A stretch of 64,000 nt of DNA from Nitratireductor sp. Its GTDB lineage: Bacteria; Pseudomonadota; Alphaproteobacteria; Rhizobiales; Rhizobiaceae. Below the pieces are notes generated by a model that was not told the DNA's origin, searched no databases, and saw only the letters and a program-made list of their open reading frames with translations. Each line of letters opens with the position of its first letter. Positions within the stretch are counted from its first letter, which is position 1. Positions 18,816 to 28,336 of this stretch are shown here, piece by piece. The stretch covers positions 247,434 to 311,433 of the forward strand of contig JACKJU010000003.1 of the NCBI GenBank assembly GCA_020637805.1. The letters run 5' to 3'. A program made the position numbers and the translations under genes.

Positions 18816-18849
18816 AAAAGCCGCTTCCGGGAGACTGGAAGCGGCTTTT
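18816..18849. terminator. Bidirectional intrinsic terminator
   Basis: Perfect 13-bp stem AAAAGCCGCTTCC / GGAAGCGGCTTTT with an 8-base loop, flanked by A-run and T-run so it works in both directions. It separates the Atm1 gene (plus) from the convergent hemerythrin gene (minus). Confidence 0.9.
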
Positions 18850-18972
18850 CGTTTGAACCGGTCAGATCGTTTCCCCTTCAGGCGAAAACGACTTGTCCCG
18901 GCAAACAACTGTATTTTTCATGCATCTCGATCTAGACGATTCCGTCAAAATCGAGATTGCTCTGGGGCGGTT

Positions 18973-19452
18973 CTATTCCGTGAGGGCTTCTTCGGCCTTC
19001 TTGTCCACCAATTTGCGTTCGGCTGCCTTGCGCTGTTCGAACTTGTCGGCAAACTTTCCGTCCTTGTCCTCTGTCAGCACTTCCTTGGCCTTGGAGAAGA
19101 TGTCTTTTTCCTCTTCATCCATGTGATGTTCATAGTCGTGCTTCAGCGTCTTGAAGCGCGTCAGCCAACCAGAACTCGACATGTCCATGCCGTCGAGTTC
19201 CTCCATGATGTCGTCCATTTCCTTGTGCTCGGATACGCTGTGGCGGGCATCGTCCTGCCCCATCGGTTTTTCCATGAGCTTGGCGTAAAGCGTTTCTTCC
19301 TCTGCCGCCGCGTGGCTTTTCACGTCGTAGTAGAAATCCTTCCAGGCCTTCTGCCGCGTTTCACTGTGGCCGCTCGTGTCGGCGATCGTGTCGAGCAGTT
19401 GGCGGTGGCGGTCATGGTCCTTGCGAATGCGTTCGAAGATTGTTGTGGTCAT
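18973..19452 (-). CDS. Hemerythrin HHE-domain protein
   Basis: 159 aa. Four-helix di-iron binding pattern: IRKDHDRHRQLLDTI, FYYDVKSHAAAEEETLYAKL, VSEHKEMDDIM and LKHDYEHHMDEEEKDIFSKA. Such proteins bind oxygen or NO or store iron; the C-terminal tail is Lys/Glu/Ala-rich. The ATG at 19452 has AAGGAG upstream. A single-gene unit, convergent with Atm1 across the shared terminator. Confidence 0.88.
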   Translation of the reverse strand: MTTTIFERIRKDHDRHRQLLDTIADTSGHSETRQKAWKDFYYDVKSHAAAEEETLYAKLMEKPMGQDDARHSVSEHKEMDDIMEELDGMDMSSSGWLTRFKTLKHDYEHHMDEEEKDIFSKAKEVLTEDKDGKFADKFEQRKAAERKLVDKKAEEALTE

Positions 19453-19683
19453 GGAAAACTCCTTGTTCGTCGTCGTTTGAACGTGCGACGCTTCCAAAGG
19501 TTCCGCAAAGGGCCATCCCGGCGATTGTGCGCATCGCTTGCCCGCCCGCCCGGGCGCGTCGTTTTCCTTGGACTGGAATGGGTGTCGCGCTATAACGCAG
19601 CTGTATCGAGATCGCTTCGCCATTCGCCACACAGGGCAGGGAAGCGCTTAAAACCCACCCGCATCTGAACGCAACGAGTGCCC

Positions 19684-20382
19684 ATGTCCCTTGCAGATAC
19701 CATCCGAAAGACATTTGTACCGGTTCATCCGGCCGGCTATCCGTTCATTGCGGTATTCTTCGCCGTCTCCGTGGTGCTGGGTTTCCTGTGGACGCCGTTT
19801 TTCTGGATAGGCCTGCTGCTCACCGCGTGGTGCGCCTATTTCTTCCGGGATCCGGAACGGGTTACGCCCGTCAATGATGACCTGGTCATCTCTCCGGCCG
19901 ACGGAAAGGTCTCTGCAGTCGGCATGTTCGTGCCGCCCGCCGAATTGGGACTGGGTAGCGATCCGATGCTGCGGGTTTCGGTCTTCATGAATGTTTTCAA
20001 CTGCCATGTGAACCGTGCTCCGGTACGCGGAAAGATCCTGCGCGCCGTTCACACGCAGGGGCAGTTTCTCAACGCCGAGCTCGACAAGGCATCTACCGAC
20101 AATGAGCGCAATTCCCTTGTCATTGCCAGCGCGCATGGCGACATGGCCGTGGTGCAGATTGCAGGGCTGGTGGCGCGGCGCATCATATGCTGGGCAAAGG
20201 AGGGTGAAGAGCTCACGACGGGTGAACGCTTTGGCCTCATCCGCTTCGGCTCGCGGCTCGATGTCTATCTGCCGGAAGGTGCGGAAACCGCGGTTGCCCC
20301 CGGCCAGACCGCGATTGCGGGCGAAACCATCCTGGCTCGCTTTGACGGCGCGGCGGTAAATCCGCTCACGCGCAGGGGCTGA
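19684..20382 (+). CDS. psd: Phosphatidylserine decarboxylase (short bacterial type)
   Basis: 232 aa. Converts phosphatidylserine to phosphatidylethanolamine at the inner membrane. The proenzyme self-cleaves at G189-S190 (RFGSRLDVYLP) to form the pyruvoyl group. An N-terminal hydrophobic stretch (about 21-50) anchors it, followed by FFRDPER and SPADGKV motifs. Length fits the archaeal/rhizobial short class. The ATG at 19684 is preferred to a GTG 6 bases upstream. It precedes pssA by two bases, so the two steps of PE synthesis are one operon. Confidence 0.93.
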   Translation: MSLADTIRKTFVPVHPAGYPFIAVFFAVSVVLGFLWTPFFWIGLLLTAWCAYFFRDPERVTPVNDDLVISPADGKVSAVGMFVPPAELGLGSDPMLRVSVFMNVFNCHVNRAPVRGKILRAVHTQGQFLNAELDKASTDNERNSLVIASAHGDMAVVQIAGLVARRIICWAKEGEELTTGERFGLIRFGSRLDVYLPEGAETAVAPGQTAIAGETILARFDGAAVNPLTRRG

Positions 20383-20384
20383 AC

Positions 20385-21224
20385 ATGGAGCCTCCATTTC
20401 CACCCTTCGTGCCGGACGAGGACGAAGCAGTCCCGGCGACGAACGGGCAGCCAAGACTGCGTGACATTCCCCTGCGAGTCATCTTTCCCAATGTCCTTAC
20501 CCTGCTGGCAATCGCCTCTGGTCTGACGGCGATCCGCTTCGCAATCGAGAACCGGCCCGAAATGGCGATTGGGGCGATCATTCTGGCTGCCGTGCTGGAC
20601 GGTATCGATGGCCGGGTGGCGCGGTTCCTGAAGTCGACCAGCCGCTTCGGCGCGCAGATGGACAGCCTTGCCGATTTCGTGAATTTCGGCGTGGCGCCCG
20701 GCATGATCATCTACTTCACCTTCCTGGGCGAAATCCGCACGCCGGGCTGGATCGCGGTGATCGTCTATGCGATCTGTGCCTGCCTTCGCCTCGCCAGGTT
20801 CAACGTGCAGCTCGATCAGCCGAAAAGTGCACCCTGGCGCAATGACTTCTTCACCGGCGTGCCTGCACCTGCCGGGGCCATGGTCGTGCTGCTGCCTGCC
20901 TATCTGTCTTTGCTGGGTGTCGAGATCACCGGCGAACTTGCCTGGATAACCGCCATCTTCTCCGGGCTGGTGGGCATGCTGATGGTTTCAAACCTTCCAA
21001 CCTATTCCGGAAAGACGCTCGGATCGCGAATTCCGAGCAACATCGCGCTACCCGTGATTATCGGCCTTGTCCTCGTGGTCGCCCTGCTGCTGAGCTACCC
21101 TTGGCAGGTGCTAACGGCACTTGCCCTCATCTATCTCGCCAGTATTCCGTGGAGCATGTACTACTTCAACAGGCTTGCGGCCCGGGAAGCTTCGGGCGAA
21201 CTGGATGAAGAAAAGGGAGCCTGA
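20385..21224 (+). CDS. pssA: CDP-diacylglycerol-serine O-phosphatidyltransferase
   Basis: 279 aa, about eight membrane helices. The CDP-alcohol phosphotransferase motif D-G-x2-A-R-x8-G-x3-D-x3-D is intact (D75-G76 ... A79-R80 ... G89 ... D93 ... D97). It makes phosphatidylserine, the substrate of the Psd encoded just upstream. An N-terminal acidic/Pro stretch of about 30 residues precedes the first helix. Confidence 0.93.
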   Translation: MEPPFPPFVPDEDEAVPATNGQPRLRDIPLRVIFPNVLTLLAIASGLTAIRFAIENRPEMAIGAIILAAVLDGIDGRVARFLKSTSRFGAQMDSLADFVNFGVAPGMIIYFTFLGEIRTPGWIAVIVYAICACLRLARFNVQLDQPKSAPWRNDFFTGVPAPAGAMVVLLPAYLSLLGVEITGELAWITAIFSGLVGMLMVSNLPTYSGKTLGSRIPSNIALPVIIGLVLVVALLLSYPWQVLTALALIYLASIPWSMYYFNRLAAREASGELDEEKGA

Positions 21225-21292
21225 ATTCAGGCACTCTTTCTGACGTTCATGCTTTCGCGAATGCTGGCTGAAAGCGGGCAGGCGGCAAATGA

Positions 21293-24200
21293 CTACTCCG
21301 CGGCCTTGCTCCAGCGTGGATGGTCGGGACTGATGCCCGCCTCGCGCATTCCGTCTTCCATCTCGTCCAGTCGTCCCGCCAGTTCACCCAGGCGTTTGCG
21401 AGCCGCAATCGCCTCCTCGGTGAGCTGCCGGTCATCCCAAGGCTCGATCTCTTCCTCGCTAGAGCCGATGAACCGTCCAAAGATCCACGACATGAAGCGC
21501 GAGATGTCGTCCATCACCAGGTAGAACGACGGGACGATCACGAGCGACAGAACCGTCGAGACGATGATCCCGCCGATGACGGCAATAGCCATGGGCGCCC
21601 GAAACGTTCCGCCTTCACCCACACCCAGAGCTGAAGGAAGCATGCCCGCAGACATGGCAATCGAGGTCATGATGATCGGTTGGGCGCGCTTGCGGCCTGC
21701 ATCGATAATCGCCTCGAACCGCTCCATGCCCTTGCGCCTCTGTTCGATGGCGAAATCGATCAGAAGAATGGCATTCTTCGTCACGATGCCCATCAGCATG
21801 AGGATGCCGATGAGTACCGGCATCGAGAGCGGATTGCCGGTCAGCAGCAGCGCGGCTGCCACCCCACCGATTGCCAGCGGCAATGACAGCAGGATCGTCA
21901 GTGGCTGGATCACATCCTTGAACAGAAGGATCAGAACCGTCAGCACCAGGAAAAGACCCATGAGCATGGCGTTCTGGAAGGACTGCATCATCTCGTTCTG
22001 GACCTTGGCATCGCCCGATTTGACGAACTCCACGCTTGGAGGAAACTGGTCCTGAAGGCCGGCGACTACTTCTTCGAGCCGCTCCCGTGCCGAGTCGAGG
22101 GGAACGCCGGGCGGCAGGCTTGCGCCAATCTGTGCATTGCGTTCGCGGTCCAAGCGCTTGATCACGCTAGGCCCCTGGCTGATCCTGACATCGGCGACGA
22201 CACTCAGGGGAACGGTGGTGCCGCTCGATGTCATGACTTTCAGATCGCGGATGCGGTTCAGGTCATTGCGCACAGTTTCATTCATCTGCACGCGGATCGG
22301 GATCTGCCGGTCGTCCAGCGAGACCTTTGCGAGCGCGGCATCCGCATCACCCAGCGTGGCGACACGAACCGTCTGTGCGATCTGGGCGGTAGTTACACCA
22401 AGTCGCGCGGCCTCGTCCGTGCGCGGCACGACCTGTATTTCGGGACGCGGCAACGCGCCATCGGAACTTACGCCGGTCAGCAGCGGCTCGTTGCGCAGGT
22501 TCGCCTCTATGATTGCCACCGCCTTGTTGAGGTCCTGTTCGCTGGGCGAAAGGATGTTGTAGGCCAGGTCGCGTTCGTTGCGGTCGTTCAGCTTGACGGC
22601 CCGTACATCGGGGATCGATGCAAGCTTGTTGAAAAGTTCCTCCTCGATGTCCCACTGCGCGCGGGCACGGCCATCCGGCGGGATCTTCAGGCTGTCGCCG
22701 GCAAAGGGCACAAGCCCTGCCAGAATGTTGACTGCCCGCTTGTAGAGCGAGTGTTCACGCTTTTCGAGAACCAGCGTCATGGTCGCACGGCGCACGTCGA
22801 GTTCGCCCTTGGGCGTGGCGCCTCCGAGCACGAAGACGCTCTCCACGCCCTCGATGTCCTGTGCGATCTTGCGCATTTTCTCTGTCGCCAGATCCGTGTC
22901 TTCCAGGGTCGATCCAGGTGGCAGTTCGATGCTTGCCGTGATGCGCGAAACATCATCCGGCGGAATGAAGCTGCCCGGAACCTGCGCCATGAAATACAGC
23001 GATACGGCAAGGGTGCCGAATGCAAACAGAACGGTGAGATAGCGAACCCGTAGCGTGAAGCCGACCAGCTTGACATAGGCACGCTTGAGGAAGCCGTCCT
23101 TGCCGTCCTCGTCATGGCCGATATCGGCAGGCGTCATGATGTATGCGGCCATCAACGGCGTGATGAGGCGCGCCACGGCAAGAGAGAAGAACACGGCGAT
23201 GGCGACCGTCAGGCCGAACTGGATGAAATACTGGCCGGGAATGCCACCCATGAAAGACACGGGCACGAAGACTGCAATGATCGTGAACGAGGTTGCAATG
23301 ACCGCAAGGCCGATCTCGTCTGCCGCCTCTAGCGCTGCGCGGTACGGCGACTTGCCCATGCGGATATGCCGGGCAATGTTCTCGATCTCCACGATGGCGT
23401 CATCGACAAGGATGCCCGTCGCCAGTGTGATCGCGAGGAAGGACACGAGATTCAGTGAGAAGCCGATCATGTCCATCACCCAGAACGTGGGAATGGCGGA
23501 CAGGGGAAGCGCCACAGCCGAAATAAGCGTGGCGCGCCAGTTGCGCAGGAACAGGAACACGACGATGATCGCGAGCAGGGCACCTTCCATCATGGCCGAA
23601 ATCGCCGAGTGGTAGTTGCCCTCGGTGATGAAGACCAGATCGCTCACCAGGTCGATGCTGATCTGTGGGTGCTCCTCGCGAAGCCGCTCGATCACCTGCT
23701 CGACATTGCGCGCAACGGTGACCTCGCTGGCTCCCTTCGAACGGAAAACGGCGAAGGTCACAACCTGGTCGCCGTTGTAGCGGGAAAACGAGCGAAGTTC
23801 CTCGTAGGTATCGGTTACGGTGCCAAGTTCGCTCAGGCGCACGAAGCGCCCGTTCGGCAGCGAAATGACAGTATTCTTGAGTGTCTCGACCGACTGGGCG
23901 TCGCCAAGCGTTCGGATCGCCTGCTCGTTGCCGCTGATCTCGCTTCGGCCCGAACCCAGGTTGGTGTTCACCTGGCGCAGTTGCGCGCTCACGCTTGCCG
24001 CCGTCACGCCGTATGAATCGAGCTTCTTCGGATCGAGTTCAATGTGAATTTCGCGCTGAGCACCGCCATAGCGGTCCACTTTGCCGATGCCGGCCTCGCC
24101 CTGCATTTCACGCTTCACGGTATCGTCGACGAACCACGACAGCTCTTCCAGCGTCATGTTTTTCGATGACACGGCAAAGGTCTGGATGGCCTGACCTTCA

Positions 24201-24598
24201 ACATCGATCTTCGAGACGATCGGCGCCTCGATATCGCCTGGCAGGTTGGAACGGATCTTGTCGATCGCGTCCTTCACGTCCTGTACGGCTTCCTGGGTTG
24301 GCTTTTCGAGACGGAAAATGACCGTTGTCTGGGACACGCCATCGGTGATCGACGACTGGATGTCGTCAACACCTGTAATGCCCGCAACAGCGTCCTCGAT
24401 TTCCTTGGTCACCTGCTGTTCGAGTTCGGAAGGTGACGCTCCGCTCTGGGCAACCGTTATCGCGACCACCGGCACATCGATGTTCGGAAACCGCGTGATG
24501 GGAAGCGAATAGAATGACTGGATGCCCACGAACAGGAGCATCGCAAAGGCGAGAAGCGGCGCAATCGGATTGCGTATGGCCCAGGCTGAAAAGTTCAT
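21293..24598 (-). CDS. RND multidrug efflux permease (AcrB/HAE1 family)
   Basis: 1101 aa, full-length RND transporter. The first helix is NPIAPLLAFAMLLFVGIQSF; the proton-relay helix has LVDDAIVEIENIARH; the large periplasmic loops and the duplicated second half (PLAIGGVAAALLLTGNPLSMP, GIVTKNAILLIDFAIEQRRKG) are all present. It pumps drugs or other hydrophobic compounds out with an adaptor and an outer-membrane channel. No outer-membrane channel gene is in the operon, so it probably shares one encoded elsewhere. The C-terminal 60 residues are Glu-rich and coiled-coil-like. Last gene of padR-adaptor-permease. Confidence 0.93.
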   Translation of the reverse strand: MNFSAWAIRNPIAPLLAFAMLLFVGIQSFYSLPITRFPNIDVPVVAITVAQSGASPSELEQQVTKEIEDAVAGITGVDDIQSSITDGVSQTTVIFRLEKPTQEAVQDVKDAIDKIRSNLPGDIEAPIVSKIDVEGQAIQTFAVSSKNMTLEELSWFVDDTVKREMQGEAGIGKVDRYGGAQREIHIELDPKKLDSYGVTAASVSAQLRQVNTNLGSGRSEISGNEQAIRTLGDAQSVETLKNTVISLPNGRFVRLSELGTVTDTYEELRSFSRYNGDQVVTFAVFRSKGASEVTVARNVEQVIERLREEHPQISIDLVSDLVFITEGNYHSAISAMMEGALLAIIVVFLFLRNWRATLISAVALPLSAIPTFWVMDMIGFSLNLVSFLAITLATGILVDDAIVEIENIARHIRMGKSPYRAALEAADEIGLAVIATSFTIIAVFVPVSFMGGIPGQYFIQFGLTVAIAVFFSLAVARLITPLMAAYIMTPADIGHDEDGKDGFLKRAYVKLVGFTLRVRYLTVLFAFGTLAVSLYFMAQVPGSFIPPDDVSRITASIELPPGSTLEDTDLATEKMRKIAQDIEGVESVFVLGGATPKGELDVRRATMTLVLEKREHSLYKRAVNILAGLVPFAGDSLKIPPDGRARAQWDIEEELFNKLASIPDVRAVKLNDRNERDLAYNILSPSEQDLNKAVAIIEANLRNEPLLTGVSSDGALPRPEIQVVPRTDEAARLGVTTAQIAQTVRVATLGDADAALAKVSLDDRQIPIRVQMNETVRNDLNRIRDLKVMTSSGTTVPLSVVADVRISQGPSVIKRLDRERNAQIGASLPPGVPLDSARERLEEVVAGLQDQFPPSVEFVKSGDAKVQNEMMQSFQNAMLMGLFLVLTVLILLFKDVIQPLTILLSLPLAIGGVAAALLLTGNPLSMPVLIGILMLMGIVTKNAILLIDFAIEQRRKGMERFEAIIDAGRKRAQPIIMTSIAMSAGMLPSALGVGEGGTFRAPMAIAVIGGIIVSTVLSLVIVPSFYLVMDDISRFMSWIFGRFIGSSEEEIEPWDDRQLTEEAIAARKRLGELAGRLDEMEDGMREAGISPDHPRWSKAAE

Positions 24599-24609
24599 GG
24601 TCTATCCAA

Positions 24610-25842
24610 TCAGTTGAGCTTTTTATCGAGGCTGGCTTCCGCGCCGGTTTCGAAGACCGGATTGATGCGGTCGCCATCGCGAACGAATGCACCTGCCTTG
24701 GCAACGATTACTTCACCGGCTGAAAGGCCGCTCGTGATCTCCACCATTCCGTCACTCTGGAAACCGGTGTCGACGTTTGTCTTCGTGACCACACCGTCAG
24801 AAACCTTCAGAACCGTGGCTTGCCCGTTTTCGATCGAAAGAGAAGGCAGCGGAATGGCAATAACGTCTTTCTCGGCGATCAGAATGTTGGCCTCGGCGAA
24901 CATTCCTGCCCGGACAATGTCGTTTTCCTTGAGCGAGATGCGTACGGTTCCCATCCTGCTCTGCATGTTGATGGTTGGATCGACCAGCCGGACATCTGCC
25001 TCGATTTTCTCGGGACTCCCGGCCAGTTCGACCGAAACCGGCATGCCCGCCCGGATGCGAACCAGTTCGCTCCCGGCAAGCTCGACGCGCAGTTCCAGTT
25101 CACCATCGCGGATGATCGTGAAAAGGGGTTCACCTGCACCGGAAGCAAGCGCTCCGATCTTCGCCGACTTGCCCGATACGAGACCCGCCACTGGTGCCTT
25201 GACGTCTGTGCGCTGCAATCGAAGGCCTATGTCGCCAAGCTGCGCCTGCGCGACCTTCACGTCGAGACGGGAGGCTTCGAGATTTGCCTTGGCTGAATTG
25301 ACGCGTGCGGCCGAGGCTTCGGCTGCAGCCTTCGCCTGGTCGTATTGCGCTTCCGAAATGGTCTTCGACTTGTAAAGGGCTTCGGCCCGCTTGAAATTGT
25401 CACGCGGTGCTATCGCATTGGCTTCTGCTTCGGCCACGGCTGCCTGCAATTGCGCGACGCCCGCCTCGGTTCTCGCAAGTGTCGCCTCGAGGCGGCTTTT
25501 TTCGAGAAGAAGCTGGTCCTGTTTCAGCCGAGCCAGAACCTCGCCCTGTTCGACCGTGTCTCCAATGTCGACAAGTACTTCGTCGATGGCGATACCCTGG
25601 ACCTCGGGCTGGACAAAGACCTCTTCCACGGGCTGCACGAAGCCGGAACCGGGCACGATTACACGGAAGTGCTGTTTCGCAGCTGTATGCACATAGATGG
25701 AAGGCAGTTGCACGTTTTTCTGGTTGGCTTCGCCGGAATTTGCGGCCGGTTCGCTGCCAGCGGCTACTGCAATCCCTGCTGGGGTGGCGGCGAGAACAAG
25801 TGCGAGTGCGGTTGCCTGTGAAATGCGATTAAGAAAATTCAT
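24610..25842 (-). CDS. RND periplasmic adaptor (membrane fusion protein)
   Basis: 410 aa from the ATG at 25842. Signal peptide (NRISQATALALVLAATPAGIAVA), lipoyl-like half-motifs (PVEEVFVQPEVQGIAIDEVL), a long coiled-coil hairpin (about 120-210), then beta-barrel and membrane-proximal domains. It bridges the RND permease to an outer-membrane channel. The permease ATG is 11 bases after its stop. Confidence 0.92.
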   Translation of the reverse strand: MNFLNRISQATALALVLAATPAGIAVAAGSEPAANSGEANQKNVQLPSIYVHTAAKQHFRVIVPGSGFVQPVEEVFVQPEVQGIAIDEVLVDIGDTVEQGEVLARLKQDQLLLEKSRLEATLARTEAGVAQLQAAVAEAEANAIAPRDNFKRAEALYKSKTISEAQYDQAKAAAEASAARVNSAKANLEASRLDVKVAQAQLGDIGLRLQRTDVKAPVAGLVSGKSAKIGALASGAGEPLFTIIRDGELELRVELAGSELVRIRAGMPVSVELAGSPEKIEADVRLVDPTINMQSRMGTVRISLKENDIVRAGMFAEANILIAEKDVIAIPLPSLSIENGQATVLKVSDGVVTKTNVDTGFQSDGMVEITSGLSAGEVIVAKAGAFVRDGDRINPVFETGAEASLDKKLN

Positions 25843-25877
25843 GGGAAAACCCGTTCTGTCCGGTTTGGCGGCGCGGT

Positions 25878-26426
25878 CTACTGTGCTGCTTCGCTGGTAA
25901 AGAGATCGAGGCCGGCCAGTTCGATCAGGCCGTCGCGGTTCTGTTTCAGGTAATCGACATCCGCTTGCATGATATGCACGCCGTAGGCGCCGACCCATTT
26001 CGTGGCCGGATGGTCGCATTCGGCACAATGTTCGGTGATCATCGCGATTTCCTTCTCGATATAGTCGATGCGGGAATCGATGGCCTTCTGCAGCGTTTCC
26101 GGTGTTCCGTGCGCGGCATGCGCCGCCACGAGAAGGAAATCAGACTTGAACTTGTCGGGACCTGGTGGAATGGCGAGCGACTCGGCGAATTCCAGCCGGC
26201 CCTTTTCCGTGATGGAATAGACCTTCCTGTCCGGTTTGCCCTGCTGGGATTCGATGCGGCTGGCTACGCAGCCTTCCTCTTCGAGTTTTGCAAGCGTCGG
26301 ATAGATCGCGCCGTAGCTGATGTCGATGAAATAGCTGAAAGGCCCTTCCTCAGACATCTTCTTGATGTCGTATCCGGTGGTTTCACCGAATCCCAGGATG
26401 GCCAGCAAAAGAGTGCGTGCGTGCAT
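25878..26426 (-). CDS. PadR-family transcriptional regulator
   Basis: 182 aa. PadR winged helix at the N-terminus: LLLAILGFGETTGYDIKKM, GAIYPTLAKLEEEGCV and PDRKVYSITEKGRLEF; the C-terminal helical half forms the dimer. Members repress efflux and stress genes and are often released by aromatic ligands. First gene of the padR-adaptor-RND operon, so self-controlled efflux is likely. A perfect palindrome lies 50 bases upstream. Confidence 0.9.
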   Translation of the reverse strand: MHARTLLLAILGFGETTGYDIKKMSEEGPFSYFIDISYGAIYPTLAKLEEEGCVASRIESQQGKPDRKVYSITEKGRLEFAESLAIPPGPDKFKSDFLLVAAHAAHGTPETLQKAIDSRIDYIEKEIAMITEHCAECDHPATKWVGAYGVHIMQADVDYLKQNRDGLIELAGLDLFTSEAAQ

Positions 26427-26475
26427 GTCCCCTCACAGGCTGCAGGTTGTCTCTTCATGCGAGATATGTTCTCGA

Positions 26476-26489
26476 TTGATATATATCAA
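26476..26489. promoter_or_regulatory. Palindrome TTGATATATATCAA upstream of padR (probable operator/promoter)
   Basis: A perfect 14-bp AT-rich palindrome, 50-63 bases upstream of the padR ATG, in an AT-rich stretch unlike the surroundings. It is well placed to cover a promoter. AT-rich inverted repeats are usual PadR targets; binding is inferred. Confidence 0.5.
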
Positions 26490-26625
26490 GAAAGTATATG
26501 AAATAAAATCCGGCGCCGATAAAAAAATGTTGCAGCCGCGAAGGTACGTGCAAATTATGCCGCTATTGTTTGCAGTGCAACATGAAATGGAGTGGCAGGA
26601 AAGGGGAAGCCAGGCGCAGGAGCGC

Positions 26626-28254
26626 TCAGCCTGGTCCCGTGCCGGCAAGCGTGACAGTGCCGGTGTCACCCAGAGCGATGATCTTTGCGCTGGCATAGTC
26701 GGTTTTGCCGGAACCCAGTACAGGAATTTCCAGTACCTTGATGATCGCGTTTGGAACCCACAACTCCGTGTAGCCGCGCTGGCGGCTTGCGGCGATCAGT
26801 GCATCGCGCTCTGCCTTCGAAGCTGTGGTAACCAGCACGATCCGCTCGCCGCGGCGGCTGTCCGGGATCGTCACGACGGCATGGTTTTCTTCCGGCCACA
26901 GCGATTTTGCCATCAGTTCTATGGCGCCGAGAGAGACCATTTCGCCTGCAACCTTGGCAAACCGCTTTGCCCGTCCCTTGATGGACACGAAACCCTCGCT
27001 GTCCAGCGCGACGATATCGCCTGAATCGTGCCACCCGTCATCCAGGGTCTGAAGTTCACCGGGCCGGTCGTGGGTCATGTATCCCATCATCACATTGGGC
27101 CCGCGCAGCCACAGCCGGCCTCCCTCCGTTATGCCCTCAACCGGTTCGAGCCTGTGCTCGATGCCTGGAAGAAGCTGTCCCACCGAGCCGGGCCGGTTCC
27201 CGTGCGGAGAATTCACCGCGACGACGGGCGATGCTTCCGTCATGCCGAACCCTTCCAGTACCAGCGTGTCGAAGCGCTGTGCCCAGGTCAGGCGGGTCTC
27301 GTCCTTCACAGCCTCGGCACCCGCGACGACCATTCGAAGCGAGGCGAAATCGCTGTCCTTCGCGGTCCGGGCATAGCCGTTTAGAAACGTGTCAGTGCCG
27401 AACATGATTGTGGGCTTCACCCGCGCCACTGCCTGGGGAATGATCTTGAAATGCAGGGGCGAGGGATAGAGGTAGAGCCGCACGCCGTAGAGCAGAGGCA
27501 GTATCATGCCCCCGGTGATGCCGAAGGAATGGAACACCGGCAGCACGTTGAAGAGCTTGTCCTTCGGTCCAAACTCTATTCGCGTCGCGATTTGCGCGCA
27601 GTTGGACAGGACATTGTGGTGCGAAAGGACGACCCCCTTGGGAAGTCCCTCCGAACCCGAGGTGAACAGGATGAGCCCGGCCTGGTCCGGCCTGGCCCGG
27701 ACCATCGGACGCAAGGCGAAGAGCCAGCCCAGTGCCTTTTCCAGCTTGCTCACCGATTTCTGCAGGTCTTCCAGCCAGAAGAAGGTGAGGTCAGCCCCCT
27801 CAAGCCTGGCCACGATCGGTTCAAGCCCTGCCTTTTCAACAAAAGCCCGCGAGGAGATCACGAGCCTCGCCTTCACTGTATCGCAGGCTGCCAGCACGGT
27901 GGATGGGCCTGCCGTGTAGTTGAGCATTGCCGGGATCCGTGCCGCCGATTGCAGGGCCAGGAAGGTGGCAAGGACGCCGTTCGCATTCGGCAGCAGCACG
28001 GCCACGGCTTCGCCCTCATCGGTCAGCGGCGCAATACGCCGGGCAATGATGCGCGCACCGGTCAGGATGCGGCGATAGCCGCTCTTTCCCCCGACGGCGT
28101 CTTCCACGACAGGTTCGCTGCCGCCATATCTGCGGCAGGCATCGGCAAACGCCTGAAACAGCGTTCTGCCGTCAAACGGATTTTCGAAATGCCGGCCTGT
28201 GCCGGTTGGCAATGCGTCCTCTCCCACAGCAATCTCCCGGTGCTGCCGGGGCAT
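26626..28254 (-). CDS. AMP-forming acyl-CoA/acyl-ACP synthetase (Aas-like synthetase half)
   Basis: 542 aa. ANL-superfamily adenylation enzyme: P-loop motif LILFTSGSEGLPKGVVLSHH, GFGMTEASPVVAVN, DGWHDSGDIV, and the catalytic Lys near the end (PVLGSGKTDYAS). Its sequence is closest in character to the synthetase half of Aas, which re-activates fatty acids for lysophospholipid repair, but the PlsC acyltransferase half is absent. It could feed acyl groups to another acyltransferase. A stand-alone gene; the SDR stop lies 82 bases upstream. Confidence 0.8.
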   Translation of the reverse strand: MPRQHREIAVGEDALPTGTGRHFENPFDGRTLFQAFADACRRYGGSEPVVEDAVGGKSGYRRILTGARIIARRIAPLTDEGEAVAVLLPNANGVLATFLALQSAARIPAMLNYTAGPSTVLAACDTVKARLVISSRAFVEKAGLEPIVARLEGADLTFFWLEDLQKSVSKLEKALGWLFALRPMVRARPDQAGLILFTSGSEGLPKGVVLSHHNVLSNCAQIATRIEFGPKDKLFNVLPVFHSFGITGGMILPLLYGVRLYLYPSPLHFKIIPQAVARVKPTIMFGTDTFLNGYARTAKDSDFASLRMVVAGAEAVKDETRLTWAQRFDTLVLEGFGMTEASPVVAVNSPHGNRPGSVGQLLPGIEHRLEPVEGITEGGRLWLRGPNVMMGYMTHDRPGELQTLDDGWHDSGDIVALDSEGFVSIKGRAKRFAKVAGEMVSLGAIELMAKSLWPEENHAVVTIPDSRRGERIVLVTTASKAERDALIAASRQRGYTELWVPNAIIKVLEIPVLGSGKTDYASAKIIALGDTGTVTLAGTGPG

Positions 28255-28336
28255 GAAACCCCTTGGGAAATTCTAGAGTGTTTTTCTTGCCGTGTGAACC
28301 GTTTACCTAACGCCAAGACGAGTTGCCGTGGATGGC

